Origin: Firm-04 sp045628085
GTDB lineage: Bacteria; Bacillota; Clostridia; Oscillospirales; Ruminococcaceae
NCBI GenBank assembly: GCA_045628085.1
Contig: JAZQOZ010000225.1
Coordinates: 1 to 15,910, forward strand
Reading direction: 5' to 3'
Length of the DNA stretch: 15,910 nt
Made by a program: the position numbers and the translations under genes. Shown here piece after piece: positions 6,653 to 12,235 of the stretch (the first letter of the stretch is position 1; every line of letters starts with the position of its first letter). The notes under the pieces were generated by a model, which made no database searches, was not told where the DNA came from, and saw only the letters and a program-made list of their open reading frames with translations.

Positions 6653-7213
6653 TCACTTTCTGCTGCGGAGAAGCTGCTCCATCAGGTCGTCCTGCGGAGA
6701 GCCGTCGAACTTGGTCGTACAGTTCTGCTTCACGATGTCGAAAATCTCATACCAGAGGACGTTCGCCTGTTTCTGGTAGGACTGACTTAGGGATGCGAAC
6801 GGCGATGCCACCACGCCCCCGGTCGTCGGATGCTTACCGAGCAGACCATAGGTCGAGAGGGCTTCCTCACACTGGATAAAACGAGCGAACGCCAGCGAGT
6901 AGCTTTCGAGCAGTCGCTTGTTCACCAGCTTTTCGCAGCCGCGATTCTTCAGCCATATCCATGTTTCCTTGTAGATTTCATCAGCGCCGAGGGGCTTACC
7001 GTCCTTCTGCCGGGCCGGGAGGTATTCACTCGGCGAGGGCATATCCTCACCGACAAGGTCAGCGGCATCATCAAGGTCTGCTCCCTCCAGTGCGGTCGGG
7101 GTGAATTCGATGATGTCAGCATCCTCTCCGGCGGCAATTTTCTCAGCGAGGGGCTTCGGCTTGTCGCCTGCACGGACACGTCGTCCGCCACGGTTTGTAC
7201 CGTCCTTTGCCAT
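6653..7213 (-). CDS. terS: Phage terminase small subunit, P27 family
   Basis: This is a 186-residue protein starting at ATG 7213, with AGGTGA six bases before it; the longer open frame up to 7405 runs through G-rich non-coding sequence and is not used. The C-terminal half (YKETWIWLKNRGCEKLVNK, FARFIQCEEALSTYG, GKHPTTGGVVASPF, SYQKQANVLWYEI) fits the P27-like small subunit family, which recognises phage DNA and starts packaging. The N-terminal region is basic then acidic and probably flexible. It lies directly downstream of an HNH endonuclease, as in many cos phages. The large subunit that should cut and pump the DNA is absent from the window, so on its own this gene cannot package. Confidence 0.88.
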   Translation of the reverse strand: MAKDGTNRGGRRVRAGDKPKPLAEKIAAGEDADIIEFTPTALEGADLDDAADLVGEDMPSPSEYLPARQKDGKPLGADEIYKETWIWLKNRGCEKLVNKRLLESYSLAFARFIQCEEALSTYGLLGKHPTTGGVVASPFASLSQSYQKQANVLWYEIFDIVKQNCTTKFDGSPQDDLMEQLLRSRK

Positions 7214-7428
7214 ATCATCACCTGCCTGAAAAATGCCGGAATCACGAGGATTTCGGCTTGCAAAAATATCCGAGGGGTTAATCGGGTGTTTGAACTGCAC
7301 TTTTTGTGCGTGAGAGGGGACGCCGGTCTTGTTATCGCTGCTCCGTAGAGATTTCGATACCCCCACCGGGCAGCCCCCAGCCCTCCCCATTCTCCTAAAA
7401 AGCATATCATTTTAGGAGAAAACTGAAA
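7214..7428 (-). other. HNH-terS intergenic region, candidate cos or packaging-start site
   Basis: These 215 bases carry no gene. They hold a perfect hairpin (7390-7420) and a very G-rich tract on the minus strand (7355-7389) that includes GGTGGGGGTATCG. In phages with the HNH-terS arrangement the cohesive-end site often lies at this position, so the region is a reasonable place for DNA recognition and cutting. This is inferred from position and composition; no known cos core was recognised. Confidence 0.4.
7390..7420 (-). repeat. Perfect 11-bp inverted repeat after the HNH gene
   Basis: TTCTCCTAAAA and its exact complement TTTTAGGAGAA are separated by nine bases, starting nine bases beyond the HNH stop. 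There is no T-run after the stem on the minus strand, so a simple terminator is unlikely. It may be an RNA hairpin protecting the transcript or part of the packaging site. Confidence 0.6.
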
Positions 7429-7779
7429 TTAGTAGGAGTATTCCGGTCTGCTGTCCTCAGTTCCGGTTTTCTTGTCGTGACAGGACTTACACAGCGCCTG
7501 CCAGTTGGTATCACTCCACATCAGGTAGTGGTCGCCACGATGCGGAACGATATGGTCAACGACCGTTGCGGTCACGAACTTACCCTGCGCCAGACACTTC
7601 ACGCACAGCGGATGCTTCCGCAGGTACGCCTTGCTGACACGCTGCCACTTGCTGCCGTAGCCACGCTTGGCGGCTGACGGTCGGTCAGGGTGCAGGGGAT
7701 TGTGTTCGTCACAGTACGCACCCTCGGTCAGTCTCGGACAGCCGGGATGCTTACACGGTTTCAGTGCCTTCCTCGGCAT
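7429..7779 (-). CDS. Phage HNH endonuclease
   Basis: This is a 116-residue protein. ATG 7779 is chosen because GGAGGTG lies just before it; the ATG at 7794 precedes that site. A first zinc knuckle uses C9, C14, C23 and H26. The HNH fold follows: C59 and C62 (CVKC), H76 in VVDHIVPHRGD, N92 in NWQALC, and C97, C100 and H101 (CKSCHDKKT). All catalytic and zinc residues are present. Proteins of this type next to terminase genes take part in cutting phage DNA at packaging. It sits directly upstream of terS in the same direction. Confidence 0.9.
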   Translation of the reverse strand: MPRKALKPCKHPGCPRLTEGAYCDEHNPLHPDRPSAAKRGYGSKWQRVSKAYLRKHPLCVKCLAQGKFVTATVVDHIVPHRGDHYLMWSDTNWQALCKSCHDKKTGTEDSRPEYSY

Positions 7780-7824
7780 CGCCGACACCTCCATAAATTT
7801 AAAATATAATCCATAACTTTCCTA

Positions 7825-7853
7825 TTGACATTTCCGTAGATATGGTGTATAAT
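7825..7853 (+). promoter_or_regulatory. Consensus promoter of the DUF3800 unit
   Basis: TTGACA and TATAAT are separated by exactly 17 bases, a full sigma-A consensus, with transcription expected near 7860. It points away from the phage operon. It is stronger on sequence than any other promoter in the window, which suits constitutive production of a leader RNA. Confidence 0.88.
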
Positions 7854-7859
7854 ATAGTT

Positions 7860-7956
7860 GCAGGCAGAAATGCGCTGTATACTCATGATACCGAATTCAC
7901 GTTTAAGCGACATGTAATGTCGTCGGTCATGAGGGCCGCCGTCAGGCGGCTTTTTT
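7860..7956 (+). ncRNA. Structured leader RNA of the DUF3800 gene, ending in an intrinsic terminator
   Basis: Three helices can be drawn by eye. P1 pairs CTCATGA plus CCGA (7882-7894, with a two-base TA bulge) with TCGGTCATGAG (7923-7933), 11 pairs. P2 inside it pairs CGACAT (7908-7913) with ATGTCG (7917-7922) around a three-base loop. P3 is GCCGCC (7935-7940) with GGCGGC (7945-7950) followed by six Ts, a textbook terminator that lies before the protein gene. Thus most transcripts should end as an RNA of about 97 bases and a minority read into the gene. Weinberg and colleagues (2017) described several candidate RNA motifs upstream of DUF3800 genes; this one has the same placement. Whether it belongs to one of those motifs needs a covariance-model search. 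It could be an RNA antitoxin, a guide or cofactor, or an attenuator. Confidence 0.72.
7935..7956 (+). terminator. Intrinsic terminator between promoter and DUF3800 gene
   Basis: A perfect six-pair G+C stem with a GTCA loop is followed by TTTTTT. It stands 20 bases before the DUF3800 start codon, so it must act as an attenuator for that gene or mark the end of a separate small RNA. Confidence 0.88.
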
Positions 7957-7975
7957 CGTTTAAGGAAGTGTGTCG

Positions 7976-8668
7976 ATGGATTTATTTGTTTATTCTGATG
8001 AATCAGGCGTATTTGACAGAATACATAACGATTATTTTGTTTTCGGTGGATTGCTTTTGATTGGAAAGGACGCAAAAGATGTAGCGTCCAGAAAATATAT
8101 CGCCGCCGAAAAAGCAATAAACGCCACCAAGAAATATGAAAGTGGCTATGAATTAAAAGCTACGCACATCACAAACAAGGAAAAAGGAAAGCTCTTCCGT
8201 GCTCTGAACGCGTACTATAAATTCGCTGTTGTCATAAAACAGAAATCTCTGAATGCTCACATCTTTGACTATAAGAAGAGTAAGCAGCGATATCTTGATT
8301 ATGCTTATAAGATCGGACTGAAACGCTTACTGGAACAGCTTAAGAATAGTAAGATCCTGCCTCTTGACGATTTAGGAACGCTTCACATTTTTGCAGACGA
8401 ACACACCACTGCTACAGACGGTAGGTACGAACTTCAAGAAGCACTCTTACAGGAATATAAGCTTGGAACCTTCAATATGAGTTGGAACAGCTATTTCCCT
8501 CCGATTCTTCCTCAGCTTGTTGGGGTAGAAACCAAGTATTGTAACTCAGCTACCACAACACTGGTACGGGCTGCTGATATTATTGCCAACAAGGTTTATT
8601 TCTGCGCATTAAACGGTAAACTCGATGAATTGAGATCAGACGATTTCATCATCACAGTTCTTCCATAG
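7976..8668 (+). CDS. DUF3800 family protein, putative RNase H-fold nuclease
   Basis: This is a 230-residue protein starting at ATG 7976, seven bases after AAGGAAG; a GTG at 7970 is possible but badly spaced. The N-terminal VYSDESG (Asp8, Glu9) followed by NDYFVFGGLL is the family signature. Further acidic positions lie in IFADEHTTATDGRYELQ in the middle and in RAADIIANKVY near the C-terminus, matching the idea of an RNase H-like active site; that fold is an inference about the family, and I know of no demonstrated activity. Its codon use is more AT-rich than the phage genes on either side, and it runs against them with its own promoter and terminator, like a phage moron. It is linked to a structured RNA upstream. 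Function is unknown; toxin or defence nuclease is the leading idea. Confidence 0.85.
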   Translation: MDLFVYSDESGVFDRIHNDYFVFGGLLLIGKDAKDVASRKYIAAEKAINATKKYESGYELKATHITNKEKGKLFRALNAYYKFAVVIKQKSLNAHIFDYKKSKQRYLDYAYKIGLKRLLEQLKNSKILPLDDLGTLHIFADEHTTATDGRYELQEALLQEYKLGTFNMSWNSYFPPILPQLVGVETKYCNSATTTLVRAADIIANKVYFCALNGKLDELRSDDFIITVLP

Positions 8669-8674
8669 TACAAC

Positions 8675-8708
8675 AAAAGCCGCTGCGGTTTGCCCGCAAC
8701 GGCTTTTT
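8675..8708 (+). terminator. Terminator after the DUF3800 gene, probably bidirectional
   Basis: AGCCG pairs with CGGCT and GCGG with CCGC around a five-base loop, with one mismatch, flanked by an A-run on the left and five Ts on the right. It closes the DUF3800 unit and may also stop some transcripts arriving from the opposite phage operon. Confidence 0.82.
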
Positions 8709-8762
8709 ACATATTCTTCTATTATACAGTTTACCATATATCCCTATCTAAGTCAAGTACAA

Positions 8763-9170
8763 TCAACTCTCATCAACTCTCAACTTTTCAAGAGCTTTGG
8801 CATGGAGGCGGTAGATATTCTGTTCGCTGTATCCGAACTCTGCTGCAATGGTTTTCCATGCCTTAAACTCCAGATAACGCTTGATAAGCAGGTCACGATC
8901 GTCTCCGTCGGCTACCCGCTGAATTCGCTGCCGCATAACGTCAATCAGTGCATCGTATTCTGCCTGCGTTTCCTGTATATCCTGTTCCAGCGCCATGATC
9001 TTGAAAACGGTGTCTTCCATCTTGCTGCGGTCGGGCGATACCGTCCTCGGCATATCATTGATGCCGCTGCCGTTCATACCCTCCGCCCGCTGTCGCAGCA
9101 GGTGGATTTCGTGTATTTTACGGTTGATACGGCGGCGGAGTCGTTTCGCCTGCTCCCAGTATTCTTTCAT
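8763..9170 (-). CDS. DUF1492/sigma-region-4-like phage transcriptional regulator
   Basis: This is a 135-residue protein. Residues 1-30 are strongly basic and the middle is a long helical, probably coiled region (MEDTVFKIMALEQDIQETQAEY). The C-terminus carries a sigma-70 region 4-like helix-turn-helix (LIKRYLEFKAWKTIAAEFGYSEQNIYRLHAKALEKL). Proteins of this type (DUF1492, related in role to ArpU) lie just before the packaging genes of Firmicutes phages and are thought to switch on late transcription. GGGAGGAATTTGC precedes the ATG, which overlaps the previous stop by four bases. In this window the DUF3800 unit has come between it and the packaging genes. Confidence 0.82.
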   Translation of the reverse strand: MKEYWEQAKRLRRRINRKIHEIHLLRQRAEGMNGSGINDMPRTVSPDRSKMEDTVFKIMALEQDIQETQAEYDALIDVMRQRIQRVADGDDRDLLIKRYLEFKAWKTIAAEFGYSEQNIYRLHAKALEKLRVDES

Positions 9171-9361
9171 GCAAATTCCTCCCTCATCATTTTTATCAGC
9201 TTTTCGCCGTTCATATCCGACATGAAGTCAAACCACTGCGACCGCAGGAACTGTTCACATTCAAGGGTTGTTATGATATCGTGTGATTGCAGCACCTCCT
9301 TGTAGTCTAAGAGACACTGCTTGATGATCGCCGCCGCCAGTTCCTTGTACCCTTCGTTCAT
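9167..9361 (-). CDS. Small phage protein of unknown function
   Basis: This is a 64-residue protein starting MNEGYKELAAAIIKQCLLDY and ending KLIKMMREEFA. It contains LECEQFLRSQWFDF and appears wholly helical. It has a GAGGGCGAA site just before the start, and both ends overlap their neighbours by four bases (ATGA), which makes it a convincing gene of a tightly coupled operon. Similar short proteins occur between helicase and sigma-like genes in related phages as I recall. No function is known. Confidence 0.75.
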   Translation of the reverse strand: MNEGYKELAAAIIKQCLLDYKEVLQSHDIITTLECEQFLRSQWFDFMSDMNGEKLIKMMREEFA

Positions 9362-10353
9362 TTCGCCCTCGCTTTCACCGCTTTCATCATTGCCGCCTGT
9401 GTTTTGTCCTTCATTTCCAGCACCTTCATGATGTCCTCGTCGATCGTACCCGCCGCCACGAGGTGGTGGATGACGACTGTTTCGGACTGTTGCCCCTGTC
9501 GCCAGAGACGGGCGTTGGTCTGCTGGTACAGTTCCAGCGACCACGGCATCGTGTACCAGATGATGGTGCTGCCGCCGGACTGGAGATTCAGACCGTGACC
9601 TGCGGAAGAAGGCTGAATCAGCGCGACCGGTATTATTCCCTTGTTCCAGTCGGCGATATCGGCATCGGTCTTGATCTCCCGGCAGTCGAAACGCTGCATG
9701 ATGCTGTCCCGTTCGTGCTTGTACCAGTAGGCGATCAGGGCGGGCTTGCCGTTCTGCGCTTCGATGAGGTCTTCCAGTGCATCCAGCTTGTGGTCGTGGA
9801 TATGCCGGACAGCGCCGCTGTCGGTGTAGATCGTTCCGCTGGCAAGCTGTGTCAGCTTTCCGCACAGGACACCGCCGTTCGCTGCGGAGATCGGTTCATC
9901 GACAAACTCGACGCACATCTCCTGCTCCATGTCCTTGTAGATGCGGAAGGCGTCCTCGTCCAGCTCCACCTTGTCGGCGACCATGACCAGCTCCGGCATG
10001 GTCAGGTGGTCGGTGGTTTTCATGGAGATGCTGATGTCGGCGATCTTGCCGTAGATTTCCTTTTCCGCGCCCTTGCGGGGCGTGTAGGTGAAGCCGTTCC
10101 AGTCCGGGGTGAAGTAGGCATCACGGTATTGCCCGATTCGCTTGCCCAGTCGGACACCCTTGTCCAGTAGGCGAAACTGCGCCCACAGATCCATGAGACC
10201 GTTGCTGCATGGTGTACCGGTCAGCCCGATGATGCGCTTGACAAACGGTCGCACCTTCCGCAGCGCACGGAAGCGCTTGGACTGATGGTTCTTGAAGGAA
10301 CTCAGCTCGTCGATCACCACCATGTCAAACTCACTCGGAGCTTGTATTATCAC
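9358..10353 (-). pseudogene. SNF2-family phage helicase lacking its N-terminal part
   Basis: The open frame of 331 residues starts at a GTG without a good ribosome binding site. It covers helicase motif II (VVIDELSSFKN, residues 12-22), motif III (GLTGTPCSNG, 43-52), motif V (SSAGHGLNLQSGG, 249-261) and motif VI (QTNARLWRQGQ, 278-288), all intact. Motif I, the Walker A ATP-binding loop, and the Q-motif region are missing, about 110-120 residues short of the usual 450. Homology appears to begin at residue 8 (EFDMVVIDEL). Upstream sequence belongs to a different gene in another frame. The protein cannot bind ATP in the normal way and is best regarded as a remnant. The stop overlaps the next start by four bases, so the downstream phage genes keep their coupling. 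Confidence 0.85.
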
Positions 10354-10537
10354 GGTGCGCTTCCATATATTCCTGCGCCTCGCTAAGTTTTGTTATAAGG
10401 TAAGTAATGGGGACGGTTTCGTACTCGTTCTTCTTCCCGCGTTTGACAGAAACGGCGGGTGTGAAGTTTTCATCCCAGCATAGTTTTCCAATTTTTATAT
10501 GTGCCTGTGGTGTTGTGAGATATTCTCCTTCTATCAT
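10331..10537 (-). CDS. Unknown 68-residue protein, possibly truncated
   Basis: AAGGAGAT lies seven bases before ATG 10537, a good start. The product begins MIEGEYLTTPQAHIKIGKL, contains FTPAVSVKRGKKNEYETVP and ends with SEAQEYMEAHRDNTSSE. No family is recognised. The last few codons run across the joint with the helicase remnant, so the natural C-terminus may be lost and the stop accidental. An inverted repeat resembling the XRE repressor's operator lies 20 bases upstream of the ATG, so it may belong to that regulator's regulon. Confidence 0.6.
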   Translation of the reverse strand: MIEGEYLTTPQAHIKIGKLCWDENFTPAVSVKRGKKNEYETVPITYLITKLSEAQEYMEAHRDNTSSE

Positions 10538-10556
10538 AGACGATCTCCTTTGTATT

Positions 10557-10577
10557 CTTGTTAGCTAATCGGCTAAC
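10557..10577. promoter_or_regulatory. Inverted repeat, candidate operator before the 68-residue gene
   Basis: GTTAGC and GCTAAC are separated by six bases, with CTTGTTAGC as the full left arm. The same left arm and spacing recur at 11910-11930 in the promoter region of the repressor operon. It is most likely a binding site for the XRE protein encoded between them. Confidence 0.6.
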
Positions 10578-10589
10578 TTCGAGGGCTAA

Positions 10590-10625
10590 AATACAGCGGA
10601 CAAGATGTCCGCTGTATTATTTTTT
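10590..10625 (-). terminator. Strong terminator at the end of the XRE-ImmA operon
   Basis: A perfect 13-pair stem (AATACAGCGGACA with its complement, loop of three) starts 15 bases after the ImmA stop. On the minus strand it is followed by TTTTA and on the plus strand by ATTTTTT, so it may work in both directions. It separates the repressor operon from the 68-residue gene. Confidence 0.85.
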
Positions 10626-10632
10626 GCTTCTA

Positions 10633-11367
10633 TTACTTCGTCAAGGCTATTATTGGTGCTTTTTTGATGAACCCAAGAGTTTTTAATCTGTTCAAAACAG
10701 CTTCATGCGATACATTAAATGTCTCTGCCATTACATTGATGGAATTAAAAACGCCAACGGATGATGTACCACAATTGTCAAGAATTGAAAGTACTGCCGA
10801 TTTGGGCATCAAAAATGAGCCTGAGAACTGGTTTGCTTGCCATTCCATCCAATCATTATCTGTTTTTAGCTCCCGCTTTTTTGATGATGGAAGATCTAAG
10901 CGAAGGCACTGCATAACCATTTCTTTTTTGACGCCCCATAACTTACGCAATAAAGCCAGTCGTTCAAAGTACAGAGTGTGAAAAACTAAATGTCCGCACT
11001 CATGTCCAGCAGTAAAACGATAACGGTGTTCCTGATTTGCATCCTCTACCAATCTTGTGTCGAATATAACAGTATTCGCCTTTGCACTGAAATACTCTGC
11101 GCAATTATGATACGGATCATACACTGGGATACTATTTGTATCTTCAAACACCGTCATTCCAAGATAAATCATATTGTGCGATAGATACTGATAGTCAGGC
11201 GTTGCTCCAAGATACCGTTCGAGAAAGCCATCAACATCGACTTCCATTGGACTTTTTAGTGCTTCTGGCTGAAAGTCCATAAGGAACTGCTCGGCAATAT
11301 CATCGATCTCTTCGCGCTTTAGGATAGGAAGCTCATTCTGCTTAGTTCTGATAGAGGGAGTATACAT
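10633..11367 (-). CDS. ImmA/IrrE family metallopeptidase
   Basis: This is a 244-residue protein with the zinc-protease motif HECGH at residues 122-126 (in FTAGHECGHLVFHTLYF) and a probable third ligand Glu175 in DWMEWQANQFSGSFLMP, the usual second signature. The last 45 residues (VFNSINVMAETFNVSHEAVLNRLKTLG) look like a helix-turn-helix end. Members of this family cleave the XRE repressor encoded next to them when DNA damage or another signal arrives, releasing mobile-element genes. It lies 10 bases after the XRE gene on the same transcript, which supports that pairing. It ends at a strong terminator. The target could include genes of the hsd region, but that is inference. Confidence 0.9.
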   Translation of the reverse strand: MYTPSIRTKQNELPILKREEIDDIAEQFLMDFQPEALKSPMEVDVDGFLERYLGATPDYQYLSHNMIYLGMTVFEDTNSIPVYDPYHNCAEYFSAKANTVIFDTRLVEDANQEHRYRFTAGHECGHLVFHTLYFERLALLRKLWGVKKEMVMQCLRLDLPSSKKRELKTDNDWMEWQANQFSGSFLMPKSAVLSILDNCGTSSVGVFNSINVMAETFNVSHEAVLNRLKTLGFIKKAPIIALTK

Positions 11368-11377
11368 GGATTGTCAT

Positions 11378-11752
11378 TCATCCTTTCCGGTTTCTCAGCT
11401 CCTCCACGAAACGCTGCCATTCTGCCTCTCCAGCATCAAGGTCACGTGCTGTGCGAAGAGCAGCAGACACGTAATCTCTCTCCATAATGTACTCAGGAAG
11501 GTCGGGAGCTACCGTTTTTCTTTGTTTTCCTGCAAGATTCAGCATTGTCTCATATTCGTCATCAGATAGGTTCAGAATCTGCCTGAGCATAATTAACCTA
11601 TCCATATCGAGAGAATTACGTCTGCCTTTCTCGACATCGCTCAAAAACGGAGCAGATAAATCCAGCTTTTCAGCCAGTTGGCGCAGAGTTATTTTCTGCT
11701 GTTCGCGTTTGGTTTGGAGGAACTCTCCAAAGTTTTGATCATTCATGTTCAT
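11378..11752 (-). CDS. XRE-family transcriptional repressor
   Basis: This is a 124-residue protein starting at ATG 11752, eight bases after AAGG; the GTG at 11761 overlaps that site. The N-terminal helix-turn-helix is clear: FGEFLQTKREQQKITLRQL, then AEKLDLSAPFLSDVEKGRR with the recognition helix APFLSDVEKG. The remainder is helical and acidic and could be the region recognised by the neighbouring ImmA/IrrE protease. It is the first gene of a two-gene operon with a long leader and an inverted repeat right after its promoter, as expected for self-repression. It is divergent from the hsd operon, whose promoter starts about 180 bases away. Confidence 0.9.
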   Translation of the reverse strand: MNMNDQNFGEFLQTKREQQKITLRQLAEKLDLSAPFLSDVEKGRRNSLDMDRLIMLRQILNLSDDEYETMLNLAGKQRKTVAPDLPEYIMERDYVSAALRTARDLDAGEAEWQRFVEELRNRKG

Positions 11753-11762
11753 GCGATTCACC

Positions 11763-11873
11763 TTAATTTCATTTTAATTCACGCTTGCAATTTCATTTTA
11801 ATAGGCTTTTTTCATTTTCACTTTAATTTTCATTTTGATTTTCATTTTTGCCTTCATTTACATTTTACGCAAG
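11763..11873 (-). repeat. Array of AAATGAAA-like repeats in the XRE leader
   Basis: On the minus strand this stretch reads as about ten imperfect copies of AAAATGAAA spaced by 9-18 bases, interrupted by TTGCAAGCGTG. It lies wholly within the untranslated leader of the XRE transcript. A 19-codon run of Met/Lys/Ile codons can be read through part of it, which is a by-product of the repeat. The role is unknown: bent DNA, spread binding sites, or a slippage-prone spacer. Confidence 0.6.
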
Positions 11874-11908
11874 TCTTAATTCACTTTTCTTCAATGGTGA
11901 ATGTGTAT

Positions 11909-11934
11909 GCTTGTTAGCAGGTTCGCTTACAAGC
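11909..11934. promoter_or_regulatory. Inverted repeat, candidate operator of the XRE operon
   Basis: GCTTGTTAGC and GCTTACAAGC, ten bases each with one mismatch, are separated by six bases. The repeat starts ten bases beyond the -10 box of the XRE promoter, so a bound repressor would block transcription start or escape. It shares its left arm and spacing with the repeat at 10557-10577. Confidence 0.7.
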
Positions 11935-11943
11935 CGTACTGTA

Positions 11944-11972
11944 ATCATATCACTTTTCGAGCAGTTTGTCAA
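11944..11972 (-). promoter_or_regulatory. Promoter of the XRE-ImmA operon
   Basis: On the minus strand TTGACA (11972-11967) and TATGAT (11949-11944) are 17 bases apart. Transcription would start near 11937, giving an untranslated leader of about 185 bases that includes the operator and the AAATGAAA repeats. Confidence 0.82.
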
Positions 11973-12107
11973 GCGCCTTACACTAATTCGGCAAAATACA
12001 CATATCAGCGCATTGTACAAACCATATAGCCGTCATATTCACAACATAAATATGGCTTTGACCTGTTGGAGTGGGGATAAAACATGAATCAATCGTAGCA
12101 AAAGCAC
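11973..12107. other. Intergenic spacer between the divergent promoters
   Basis: This is AT-rich sequence between the XRE promoter and the hsd promoter. I see no coding potential, no RNA gene and no strong inverted repeat in it. The whole gene-free stretch from the XRE start to hsdM1 is about 480 bases and is described by this and the neighbouring entries. Confidence 0.5.
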
Positions 12108-12136
12108 TTGAAATTTTCGTCATTTTGTGCTATAAT
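12108..12136 (+). promoter_or_regulatory. Promoter of the hsd operon
   Basis: TTGAAA and TATAAT are 17 bases apart, with TG one base before the -10. Transcription would start near 12143, giving a leader of about 93 bases. TGTGCTATAATAT is identical to the transglutaminase promoter. A TGATC/GATCA inverted repeat with a seven-base loop at about 12170-12186 lies in the leader and could be a regulator site. No copy of the XRE-type operator was seen here. Confidence 0.82.
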
Positions 12137-12235
12137 ATATTTTGTATACTTATATCTTGATAGGCAAAATGATCAACAATCGATCATCACACTAAATATT
12201 GCCTTCATTCGACCAAAGTGAAAGTGAGAAAATCA

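Noticed and set aside
7214..7405. N-terminal extension of the terminase small subunit
   Set aside because: The frame is open, but the good ribosome binding site and the family start are at 7213, and the extension reads G-rich non-coding sequence.
7390..7420. Inverted repeat as an insertion-sequence end
   Set aside because: The two arms are nine bases apart, and there is no transposase or target duplication.
7935..7956. Leader hairpin as the terminator of the phage operon
   Set aside because: It is on the plus strand with its T-run pointing toward the DUF3800 gene, opposite to the phage genes.
9167..9865. Long open frame over the helicase C-terminus
   Set aside because: It is a shadow frame rich in Arg, Gln and Pro; only its last 64 codons, with their own start and ribosome binding site, form a real gene.
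11763..11873. Repeat array as a CRISPR
   Set aside because: Units are about nine bases, imperfect and irregularly spaced, with no unique spacers of CRISPR length and no cas genes nearby.
11848..12087. Plus-strand open frame between the repressor and the hsd operon
   Set aside because: It has no ribosome binding site, its start lies in the AT-rich repeat leader, and it spans the XRE operator and promoter.
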